From contig DJMN01000067.1 of assembly GCA_002435385.1 (NCBI GenBank), positions 1 to 48,596 of the forward strand: DNA of 48,596 nucleotides, read 5' to 3'. The notes beneath the pieces are model-generated. The model was not told where the DNA came from, ran no database searches, and was given only the letters and a program-made list of their open reading frames with translations. This stretch comes from Patescibacteria group bacterium UBA6489. GTDB lineage: Bacteria; Patescibacteriota; Gracilibacteria; BD1-5; UBA6164. The position numbers were made by a program, and so were the translations under genes. This document shows positions 39,991-48,596 of this stretch, piece after piece. The stretch's first letter is position 1, and each line of letters begins with the position of its first letter.

Positions 39991-41991
39991 TTAATTATCT
40001 AATCTAAAGTTGTAGTCATCTTCTACGTATTCTCATTTAAGATGAGACATACATTTGATTACATTATTGTGCCAATTGTATGCACTTGAAGCATATATTG
40101 GTCAAGTTTTATTTCAATATCTACTTAGTTCTTTTACCTGAGTATATTTTCACAATATTCTATTGTTAAGAGTTTTTACTATCCAATAAACTCATTCCCT
40201 TGCATTTGCAAATTCATAGGTTCCACCTGAGTCTGTATTTCATACATTTCAGATGTTATATGAAGTTTTTAGATGATTTCATAAGCTACTTTCTGCTACT
40301 CAGACACAAATAAGGAATGTTGGATCAATATTTCATGCAATAGCTTCTTCCACCCACATATTCCAATCTTTAAATGGTCATGATGCATATTGTGCTAATA
40401 AATTCTTTTGTCTTTCTATTTCTGTATCTCAAGTTATTCTAAATATTCAATTATTTTCCTCTACTCTTTTATACTCATATCACCTACTATTTTTGAAATC
40501 ATAATAAAATTTATATCTGTATTTATCTGGTAAACTATCAATAGAAAAATGAGAAATATCTAAATAGTTCAATGGATCAACATATTGTTTATCTTTAAAT
40601 ACTCAGAAATGTAAATGTGCTCAAGTTGTCATATATCAAGCTCATTTAGTTCAATATAAACCTCATGATTTAGCAAAAGCTTCTCATTTTTTTACAAAAT
40701 CATATTGTTTTACCATTACTTCACTAACATGCCCATATATAGTTACAAATCAATCAGAATGTTTTAAGGCAACATAAGCATATCAATCGTTAACTGGTGG
40801 TTGTATATATATAACATATCCGTTTGCTGGAGCTATTATTTCTGTCCCTTGAGGTACAGCTAAATCTACAGCTTCATGATCAACTCCAAATTGAGCCTTA
40901 TAATCTTTATCATGGAAAAATGCAGTTACTCAATATAATTCACGAGTAGGCCAAGCAAATACATTCTTTTTACTAGAATCAAATTTCCCTAGCTTTGATT
41001 CTGCATAGATTATATTATTTATTTCTAAACATTTTCATTCTAAGCTTTGTACCTCTGGTGTATCCTTTGATACATCAACGAAATCACAACCATATTTTTT
41101 TAATATTTCGTTTTTTTCCTTATCAAATTTTAATTTTTCTATAAATAACTTTAACTGTACTTTCTTTTCTAGTTCTAACTTTTCATCTATATATTTTTGA
41201 TATAGATTTTCTTTTCACTTTGTTATGTTAAATAGTTTGGTTTTTAATTCTTTTTTATCATCTAGAACTTTCCTTTTTATAATCGTTGCTTTTCTTAACT
41301 GTTTCACTTTGTCTTGTTGTTCTTTTAGATTAGCATTTGTTATGTAAAGCTTATAGATGCTTGCTCTATATTTACTTACAAGTTGATTTCATGTAATTTC
41401 AATACTTGATTTGAATTGCATATCATTTATAAGTTCTCAAATATCTTCTCCTGAAAGTAGTATTGCTTTTAGGTTATCCATACTATCTCATTCATATATG
41501 TTGTTTCACTTTTTATATAGATGTACTATATAATTCAAAAGTACTTCCCTATTACTTTTTACTTTTACTTTTAGAAAAGATATATCTTTCTGTCATTGAA
41601 CTATTTGTCTTTGTATTGTTACTATGTCATTGTTTATATCAGTGATTTCTTCTGAGGTTTTTTGTATATCTTGCTCTAGTTCTAATATTGCACTTTTAAA
41701 AGATTTTACTCTCTCTTTTACTTTTTCACTTTCTTCTTCTAGTGATTCTCTACTTTCTTGGATTTTATCAGATATACCTTCATATATGGTCATTTTTCTA
41801 GATGAATTTATTATTTGTTTATCTTCTTCATCTATAAACATATCATCACTCTCAAATATCATTTCATATTCAAGTTTTTTGAAATTACTCAATATCTTAG
41901 ATGATGTTGCACTATCCAATGCGAAAACATCAATAAATCAAGCTAGAAATATTAGGAAAAATAATGTGTATATAATTTTTTTAAAACTCAT
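39991..41991 (-). CDS. Large murein hydrolase: coiled coil, M23 (LytM) and lysozyme-like domains
   Basis: A 666-residue protein. Signal peptide at 1-23; EnvC-like coiled coil ~35-310. M23 zinc site: His372 and Asp376 in DHEAVDLAVP, YGHVSEV, and His459/His461 in HLHF, so the M23 active site looks complete. The C-terminal ~110 residues start after a linker (PFKDWNMWVEEAIAGN) and carry catalytic Glu567 in GVAESSLGNH with NIGNVGNTDSGG, as in lytic transglycosylases. Thus one enzyme may cut both peptide cross-links and glycan strands, for cell separation or attack on a neighbouring cell. Co-transcribed after MscS and the short membrane protein is uncertain. Confidence 0.85.
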
Positions 41992-42075
41992 GCTTAGAGA
42001 TGTGTTATTACTTTATTAAATGCTTAACTATTATAATATATAAAAAGAGAGTTACAAAAAAAAACCTATTGACTT

Positions 42076-42450
42076 TTACTGTTCTAGATTTTTTATTAAT
42101 AATTCTATAAAAATAAGCATTATTAACAATAAGGAGCTTGATAAAATTATAGGGGTTCATATTACAAAGAATATCCCTATTCAAAGTAAAAACAAAGCAA
42201 ATAAAAGTGATTGCCTAAAGCTAATTAAGACATTTGATAAGAATACTTCTCATCTAAAATAAATTTTTTTTATAAAATACAATATAATTGATCAAAAACT
42301 AGAGACTGTTAATAAAAATGTTATTATCAAAAAGGATAATGCCATTATTTTATTTTCGTATGGATCTAGATAATTTAAGATAAGAAATAAGGTTACAGAA
42401 CTGATTATGAAAATAATCATTAGTATTAAAATTAGTAGTCTTTTTTTCAT
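42076..42450 (-). CDS. Four-span membrane protein of unknown function
   Basis: A 124-residue protein with four hydrophobic segments: LLILILMIIFIISSVTLFL, IMALSFLIITFLLTVSSFG, SLLFALFLLGIGIFFVIG and SLLLIMLIFIELLI. No family recognised. It lies 23 bp after the YmdB gene on the same strand and so is probably one operon with it. Confidence 0.6.
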
Positions 42451-42473
42451 GTTTTATGTTTAGTATTATTTTT

Positions 42474-43283
42474 TTACAAACTCCCTTTTATTTTTATTTT
42501 TTCTATATTTTCACACTTCCCTTCTTCGTTTATATCAACTACAACAGAGTTTAATAAATATTCTCAATCTAACTTTTGCTTAATTTTTCATTTCATAATT
42601 CAGGTCAAAAATCTCTTTCTCACACTAGAAAAATCAGCTCCAATAACTGAGTTTAATGCTCATATCATACCTACATCTGATAAAAATCAAGTTCCATTTT
42701 CAGATATTATTTCATCATTTGTTTGTACATGTGTATGGGTTCCATAAAGAAATCCTATTTTTCAATCTAAAAAAGATAACATTCAGTATCCTTCTGCTGT
42801 TGCTTCTTTATGAAAATCTATAATTATAGCATCTATTTTTTCTTCTTTAAACTGGTTTAATATTTCTTCTATTTTTATGAATGGATTATGTACATTATAC
42901 TTCATAAAAACTTCTCACATTAATTGAATTACAAGTAATTTTTTTCAGTTTTTTTCAACTATTTTATACCCTCTTCATGGAATTCTATAATGTTCTGATT
43001 CGTAAAAGTTTATAGGTCTTATAAGAATTCAATTATCTTTTTCAAGATAGTCTTCTATAAATTTTTCATTATCAAATATATGGTCTCATCAGGTAGCTAC
43101 ATCAATTCAAAGTTTTTCCATCTCTAAGATGTGTTTTTCAATGGCTCATCTTCCAGATGTTATATTATCTACACTTGCTACTATAAAATCTGGATTATAT
43201 TTTCTTTTTAATCCTTCTATTTCTTTCTCTAAGGCCTGTCTTCACACTCTTCAGCAGATGTCTCAAAAAATTAGAATTTTCAT
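42474..43283 (-). CDS. YmdB-family metallophosphoesterase
   Basis: A 269-residue protein with the family pattern: ILIFGDICGRVGRQALE (metal-binding Asp), VDNITSGRGA in place of the usual GEN, DVATGGDHIFD, RPINFYES, and GTHTHVQTND as the last metal site. YmdB-like enzymes hydrolyse cyclic nucleotides such as 2',3'-cAMP. Note Glu-to-Asp change in the usual GEN motif (here VDN). Many glycines are TGA. Confidence 0.85.
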
Positions 43284-43321
43284 TTTGTTTTTATTATTAA
43301 TATACTTTATTCTTATTTAAA

Positions 43322-43450
43322 CTCCCCCTGCTCGTTCCTCGCTTTCCCCCTCAAGTGAGGGGGATTAAAAAGTCTTTTTCCTACCTGTTCCTCTCCTATA
43401 AGGAGAGGTTAGGTGAGGTTATTTCATTAATTCTCTCCTATAAAAAGAGA
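43322..43450. repeat. REP-like palindromic intergenic element
   Basis: Three hairpins in 130 bp: CCCCCTCA/TGAGGGGG (43346-43363), CCTCTCC/GGAGAGG (43390-43408), and a degraded third copy (CTCTCC...AGAGA, 43432-43450). The GC-rich C/T blocks are foreign to the AT-rich surroundings. Similar palindromic clusters occur as REP/BIME-type intergenic repeats. The last codons of the membrane protein at 43419 are encoded inside it. A related fragment lies at 46549-46580. Confidence 0.7.
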
Positions 43451-44516
43451 TTAAAGTCATATTAACTACTCCAGATAAGAATAGCAAAGAAAATATGTAA
43501 AAAATATATTGAAGATATCAGTTATATGTAATAAGTGTTTCTAATTGTTCATCTGACATTTCACTATATTTCAAATCTAAAGATTTATAATAATTTTCTA
43601 CAGATTTTTCCTTGGTCACATCCACTAATCAATATTTATATACCAGATAATTTTTTATTTCAACTTCATCTTTTGCTAAAGATGAACTAAAAATAGAGAA
43701 TGGTAGTAAAATTGTAAGGATAAAGATTATTATCAAGAGAAATCTTATAAAAACTATTCATTTTGTTAATTTGAAAGATTCTTTTATGTAAAATTTTGGA
43801 GTTTCTTCTTTTTTGTATTTTTTAGAATCCATAAAAATCATATAAGAAAAGTTTACTCTGTATCCTATATATATAAATGCAAATATACAAGCGATAAATA
43901 AGATTCAAAGAATAAAAACAAGTCCTTTAAATAATAATGAACTTTCTGTAGTTTGTATTCAGAAAAGGTTTACAACTATATAAAAAATTATAAACGAAAG
44001 TAAAAATATTAAGATTGGGATAAATAAGAATCATACTATTCTTAACATAATTAATATATGTTTTTTTATTTTATCTACTTTAAAATAATAGTTTTTAAAT
44101 AATTTTATTCTGTCAGAATTTATATAACTTAGGTATAAATTTGATTCTAAAGGTAAAGAATATGAGTTTCAAAGAAAGAAAGCAAAAAATGCTAGTATTC
44201 ATAAAAGTGTTTCAATTATTATGAAAAATGGATATGTTCAGATATCACGAACTAATTCTAGAGACATATTATTTCGGTCAACTGTTGAAGTGATAATATC
44301 CCACCAGTTTATGGGGTCTATAAAGCAAAATACTACAATTATTATTAAAAATGGAGAGGATAATATTATTCATAATAAAAATGATGATATTTTTATCAGT
44401 ATTTTTGAAAGGTTCCAATGTAGGAAGTTTCTGTAAAGTAGTATGATGTCTTTAAGTACTTGTTTTAATAATTCTAGAAGTCATGGAAAGATTCCTTTTT
44501 TCTTTTTTTGAAACAT
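43419..44516 (-). CDS. Multi-pass membrane protein
   Basis: A 365-residue protein with at least five hydrophobic spans (among them FLLGIILSSPFLIIIVVFCF, FFIIIETLLGILAFFAFFLG, LFIPILIFLLSFIIFYIVVNLF). The C-terminal residues derive from the REP-like repeat (LISFYRRELMK), a sign that the gene end has been reshaped by the element. Family not recognised; the topology recalls DUF975-type or glycerophosphoryl-type membrane proteins. Confidence 0.6.
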
Positions 44517-44621
44517 AAAAAATTATATAAATAGTTAACTTAAAAGTTATTATATGAAAAATAGATTTATTGCAAAGAAAAAAGGTTTTTGTGTTATTTT
44601 ATATTATTCTTGTGGAAATTT

Positions 44622-44653
44622 AAAAGAGGAGACGTTTACATGTCTCCTCTTTT
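44622..44653. terminator. Bidirectional terminator
   Basis: AGAGGAGAC/GTCTCCTCT 9-bp stem with an 8-nt loop, A run on one side and T run on the other, 32 bp past the stop at 44686. Confidence 0.8.
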
Positions 44654-44685
44654 CTTCAGAAGGAGAAAACACAACGTTAGGTTGG

Positions 44686-44874
44686 TTATCTCACTTTGAG
44701 CATCTGTACACCTTCCCTGTAAGTAGAAGGTGCTTCTTTCACGCCCGAATAAATTGCAGCTACCCCTAGTAGAAGCAGCATTGTTATAATCACAATTGAG
44801 CCGCCTCTCCTAAGACGGTCCATAGGAAACAGACGTAAATCATCTTTACTTACTTTGCTTACTTTGCTTTCCAT
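44686..44874 (-). CDS. 62-residue single-span membrane protein with atypical codon use
   Basis: A small protein: charged N terminus with SKVSKVSK repeat, basic RLRRGG, one TM (SIVIITMLLLLGVAAIY), then KEAPSTYREGVQMLKVR. It has no TGA glycine although its neighbours have many, and contains CGT, CGG, GGC and GGG-type codons rare here. A good SD (AGGAG, 9 nt before ATG) and promoter precede it, both uncommon in this window. No family recognised; likely a highly expressed or recently acquired gene. Confidence 0.65.
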   Translation of the reverse strand: MESKVSKVSKDDLRLFPMDRLRRGGSIVIITMLLLLGVAAIYSGVKEAPSTYREGVQMLKVR

Positions 44875-44930
44875 TTTCTGGCTCCTATTATGTTGTTTTT
44901 TTGTTACATGTATTTTTGTTTTACTAATTA

Positions 44931-44958
44931 AATATACAAAATAATCTAACAAAGTCAA
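44931..44958 (-). promoter_or_regulatory. Promoter of the 62-residue membrane gene
   Basis: On the minus strand TTGACT (44958-44953), 16-bp spacer, TATATT (44936-44931), about 57 nt before the start. The spacing equals that of the phage elements. Confidence 0.65.
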
Positions 44959-45070
44959 CTGTTTTAAAAATTTTCCTTTTATTAATTTATAAAGACAACT
45001 ACAATTTGCAATTAAAGTGATTAAGGTTAGAATAAGTCAAATTTCTAGAAGCATTTTGTAAAGTATTTTT

Positions 45071-46546
45071 ATGAAAAAACATGAAATCATATTTAGTGTT
45101 ATAAAAATCCCTTTGGACTTTGTTAGTGTAATAATGTCCTTTTTTATCGCTCGTATGATCAGACAAATAACAGACTTGATTCCTTGAATCAACTTACCAA
45201 TACAAACTATAGATACTGAAAGTTTATTCAACTTTTCCCTATTTTGAGCTTCTTTATATATCCTGCTTTTTGCTACACATTCTATGTATAGTTTAAAAAC
45301 TACAAATTCTAAAGTAAAAGAGTTTTTAGATATATTAAGATACTGAATTTATTGGTTTATTTTCTTTTCTGTAGCTGTGTATTTGTGAAAATGAGTTGTA
45401 TATAAAAATGTAGAGATTCCAAGACTTATAATATTTTTTACGGCTGCTTTATCTATATTTTTTACAGTATTTTGAAGAATAATTTTAAATAATGTACAAA
45501 ATGTATTGATACAAAAATGAATTATATCAAAAAGAAAACTTTTACTTATAAATAATAAAAGTAATAATAAAATCAAGAATATCCTTGATGATATAGAAAA
45601 ATCTAAAATCTATGAAATTGTATGATATGCAAACAAATATAATGTTGGTGTGGGTTGAATAAAATTTTTGTGAAATTATGAAAAGGTAAAAAAGTTAATC
45701 GAAAAACATAAATGTGATGAGATTTTATATATAGATAGCAAGTTTTCAAAAAAAGAGTTATTTAACATATGGGAGTTAACTAAAATCTTTTGAGTAAGGT
45801 ATAGATACATAACAAACTCTTTTGATGTAACTAAAACGAATACAACTATTTCTCTGATAAATAAAATACCTGTAATTGAGATTAAAAATACTCCTTTAGA
45901 TAATTGGTGAAGAATCATTAAAAGATTTATAGATATAGTTTGATCTATAATCTGAATAATAATTTTTTCCCCTGTTATGATTGTAATTGCTATATTTATA
46001 AAAATTGATGATCCTAATGCTCCTGTGATTTACAAAAATAAAAGAATCTGACAAAATAGAAAAATTTTTAACTTATATAAATTTAGGTATTTGAAATGGA
46101 AATATTGTATAAAAGATTCTTACTGAATCTCTGAGGAATTAGATGATGCTCTTGAACATGAAAAAAAGTTAATCCAAGAAAAAAGTACTAGAAATTGACC
46201 TTTGTATAAAATAAAAGATGATCCAAGAAAAACTAAAATCTGAAATTTTATAGAAAAGTATTCTTTAGATGAGTTACCTCAATTTTTCAATGTTTTTATT
46301 TGAAATATGAGTTTAGTATGACCTAGACCACATCAACCAAGAGAAGTGAATAATTATGAGTTGTATCAGAAAAGACTTTTAACTATAAAACCAGGGATGA
46401 GTTGAATGGCTCAAGTTAATTGAAGAGAGAAAAATAATTTTGTTAAAGAAGCAAAATTGGATATATTTTATATTGAGAACTGGAATATATTACTGGATTT
46501 GAAGATTTTGTTTAAAACTTTACCTGTTTTGTTTAGTAGAAAGTAA
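45071..46546 (+). CDS. Polyprenyl-phosphate sugar-1-phosphate transferase (bacterial sugar transferase)
   Basis: A 491-residue protein: N-terminal TM helices, a CoA-binding-like middle, and a C-terminal catalytic domain with RFIDIVGSIIG (membrane helix), IYKNKRIGQNRKIF, YSLDELPQFFNVFIGNMSLVGPRP, and TIKPGMSGMAQVNGR, the motifs of the WbaP/PssY/EpsL family. It starts polysaccharide or O-antigen-like synthesis by loading sugar phosphate on undecaprenyl phosphate. The N-terminal helices and length match WbaP/WcaJ-type enzymes. Confidence 0.9.
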
Positions 46547-46548
46547 AA

Positions 46549-46580
46549 CCTCTCTCTAAATTCTCTCCCCTTCTCAGGGG
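46549..46580. repeat. REP-like palindrome fragment
   Basis: CCTCTCTCT followed by CCCCT-TCTC-AGGGG hairpin (46567-46580), directly after the transferase stop. Base composition and CCTCTC blocks match the element at 43322-43450. It may also act as terminator. Confidence 0.5.
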
Positions 46581-46659
46581 AAAGAAGCTACAGTCCTTGT
46601 ATCTTAATTTGGTCTTCTATTTTAATATTTTTTTTAATAATACTTAAAACACATATACC

Positions 46660-48231
46660 ATGAAAAAAACTCTATTTTTTATAATGACAATATTTTTTAC
46701 ACTATTCTCTTTTAATGTTTATGCTGATAATATTGTTCCTGAAGATACTTGATCTTGAACTGAAGTTTGAACATGAATTACTAATGATATATCTATCTAT
46801 GCTGATAACTATAAAATAGATTATAGAAAAAATTTATTTATAAATGAAACCTTAAAAATTGATTTATCAAAGAGTAAATCAGAGTTAGAAAAGGCATTTC
46901 CTGAAAATGAAATATTATTTGAGTGGAATTTAAAATGAGAGACATCAAAAGAAGGAGAAATATTTGAAAAAAAGTTTGATAGTTATTGAGAAAAAGAAGT
47001 AAATTTAGGAGTATATAAAATAGAAGATGAAGAGAAAAAATTATTATTTAGTGAAAAATTAAACTTTTTTGTATACGAAAAAAGTATTTCCTTTATATTT
47101 GATGAATCAATTGGAGATGAGAAAATAGAAGATTTTAAGAATATGGCTGTAAAGTATTGAATTTATGTTTATAGTATATGAACATTAAAAGAGAAAGAAG
47201 TTGGAAATATAAATCTAGTAGAAAAAATAAGTGATTATAAAAAAAATTTCAGTATAAGTTCTGATTATGTATGAGTTTGGTGAGAAAAAGAGTTTCTATT
47301 CACTGTTATGTCAAAGATAAATATAGAAGAATCAAAAGCAGAAGAAAAGATAAATCTAGTTTTAATTTCTCCATTCAATACACAAATAATAAAAAATTAT
47401 TTAAGTAATTTAGTTTCTAGTAAGTCTTCTATTGATAATATGTTGTTTATAGATGAAAGTATAAGATTACAGATAATAAATACTCCTCTTGAAATATCTA
47501 AATTAGAAAACAATCTTTCTAAAAATAAATATTCATATCTTAAACTTAATACAGAAAATAAGGTAGAAGAATATTTATTTATTTCAAAATTTATAAATAA
47601 TTTATCTAATAAGTGATTTAGCACTAGTGACATATATATTGTACTATTATTACCTTTTTTATTTACTATTGTAAGTTTTTCTAAACATTTTATATGACTC
47701 TCTCCCCTATGATTAACTATCTCTGTTTTTTTCTCTGTATTATTTTTTAAAGTATGAATTTTAGTGTCAACTATAGTTATGTTACTAATACTTATAATCA
47801 ATTTAATATTATCTAAAATAACTAACAGATATGCCCTTCTATATACACCTAAAGTGAGTTTTATAACAACTGTAAATATTATAATTTTTATTATTGTTTT
47901 TAATATACTTTTTACTTATAATATACTTGATACAAATTTAAGTGATACTATCTATATAATTTTATTTGTAATAATTTCCGAAAGACTGGTTACAATTATT
48001 TTATCAAAAGAATTAAAAGAATATAGTTCAAATATTCTAAATACTTTTATCATATCAACAGTTTCCTTTCTTATATTCAACTTGGATTTATCTAGAACTT
48101 TCATACTTGCATATCCAGAAATTATTGTTTTATTAGTTCCTATAAACTTTATAATCTGAAGATTTACAGGTCTTAGGATAACTGAATACTTAAGATTTAG
48201 AGAAATTATAAAAAGTATAGAAGAAGAATAA
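46660..48231 (+). CDS. 7TM-transglutaminase-type membrane protein
   Basis: A 523-residue protein: signal peptide, extracellular region with a transglutaminase-like (inactive) part, then seven hydrophobic segments from about residue 325, ending AYPEIIVLLVPINFIIGRF and TGLRITEYLRFREI. The GRFTGLRITEYLRFRE tail is the hallmark of the 7TM_transglut family (PF14402). Function of the family is unknown; often linked to envelope or peptide biology. Large Asn/Lys-rich extracellular part. Confidence 0.82.
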
Positions 48232-48279
48232 AAAGTCAAGTCTTTCTATATGTAATAACAATAAATAATTTGAAAAACT

Positions 48280-48320
48280 AAAAGCAATTATGTTAATATA
48301 TTTCATAATTGCTTTTATTA
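48280..48320 (+). terminator. Terminator after the 7TM gene
   Basis: AAAAGCAATTATG/CATAATTGCTTTT 13-bp stem, 11-nt loop, followed by T-rich sequence, 49 bp past the stop. Confidence 0.75.
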
Positions 48321-48338
48321 TGTCTAATTTTTTACTTT

Positions 48339-48596
48339 ATGTTTGTCTCAAGATATAAAAATAGAAATGCTTTCACTCTCACTGAATTAATCATTGTTAT
48401 TGTTATTCTGGCTATTCTTTGAACTATTGCTTTCATTGCTATGAATAATTATACAAAGAATTCTCGTGATTCTGTTCGTATTTCTTGAATTTCTTCTATC
48501 TCTACTGCTATTGAGCTTTTTTCTATTGAGACTTGATTTTATCCTCTTCCTTCTGATGGGACTGAAATTACCTTCTCTTGAGCTGAGGTTTGGACT
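48339..48596 (+). CDS. Type IV pilin/pseudopilin (partial, N terminus)
   Basis: 86 residues to the window edge. N-terminal pattern NRNAFTLTELIIVIVILAIL with prepilin cleavage before Phe, Glu5 after the site (FTLTE) and a hydrophobic helix, then TKNSRDSVRISGISSISTAIELF, as in GspG/PulG-type pilins of CPR bacteria. The rest continues beyond the window. Several glycines are TGA (first at the end of the helix). CPR cells use such pili for attachment and DNA uptake. Confidence 0.88.

Noticed and set aside
41624..42019. Plus-strand open frame of 131 codons
   Set aside because: Antisense to the N-terminal coiled coil of the M23 protein.
47397..47801. Minus-strand open frame of 134 codons
   Set aside because: Antisense to the 7TM-transglutaminase-type gene.

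Overview
The window comes from a low-GC bacterium that reads UGA as glycine (genetic code 25), the code of the Absconditabacteria (SR1) and Gracilibacteria (BD1-5) in the Patescibacteria/CPR. Read with the standard code nearly every gene is broken by in-frame TGA. Read with TGA as Gly, about 64 intact genes appear, packed tightly, and the TGA codons fall on invariant glycines: all three glycines of the RecF P-loop and both glycines of the terminase P-loop. No gene here uses TGA as a stop. All coordinates below assume code 25.

Positions 1 to about 32.84 kb are a temperate tailed phage (siphovirus-like) integrated at a tRNA-Cys gene. Its left end lies outside the window or was not recognised. 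Almost the whole phage is on the minus strand, so it reads right to left. The early block (29.0 to 22.6 kb) holds several very small proteins, a Sak4-like ATPase, a RecB-like nuclease, a NinB-like protein, a short protein with an SSB-type tail and a replication-initiation-like protein. A junction at 22.8 to 22.3 kb has a 48-residue HTH protein, a membrane peptide and a candidate structured RNA. The late block then runs: VRR-NUC-like nuclease, ParB-methyltransferase, small and large terminase, portal, scaffold, SU10-type capsid, connectors, major tail protein, chaperone, lipoprotein, tape measure, distal tail proteins, collar-domain fibre, holin, papain-fold protein and amidase endolysin. An SGNH hydrolase and two unassigned genes lie at the far left. 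The plus-strand lysogeny block (29.3 to 32.8 kb) has an XRE repressor, an ImmA-type protease, a secreted nuclease, a small membrane protein and a large serine recombinase whose stop codon lies inside the tRNA.

The most notable signal is a repeated promoter-like element before successive late units: TTGTCCCT, then about 16 bp from the end of the TTGTCC hexamer to a TAATAT/TATACT-like -10, usually about 30 nt before the start codon. At three sites the -10 sits in the loop of an inverted repeat that also looks like the upstream terminator.

From 32.88 kb rightward is host chromosome: a lipoprotein and a membrane protein, gatC, recF, a calcium-binding surface protein, an AbiEi-like regulator, MscS, a large wall hydrolase (M23 plus lysozyme-like domain), a YmdB-family phosphoesterase, multi-pass membrane proteins, a polyprenyl-phosphate sugar transferase, a 7TM-transglutaminase-family protein and the start of a type IV pilin. 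Envelope and surface functions dominate, as expected for an attached or host-associated CPR cell. REP-like palindromes occur here but were not seen in the phage.
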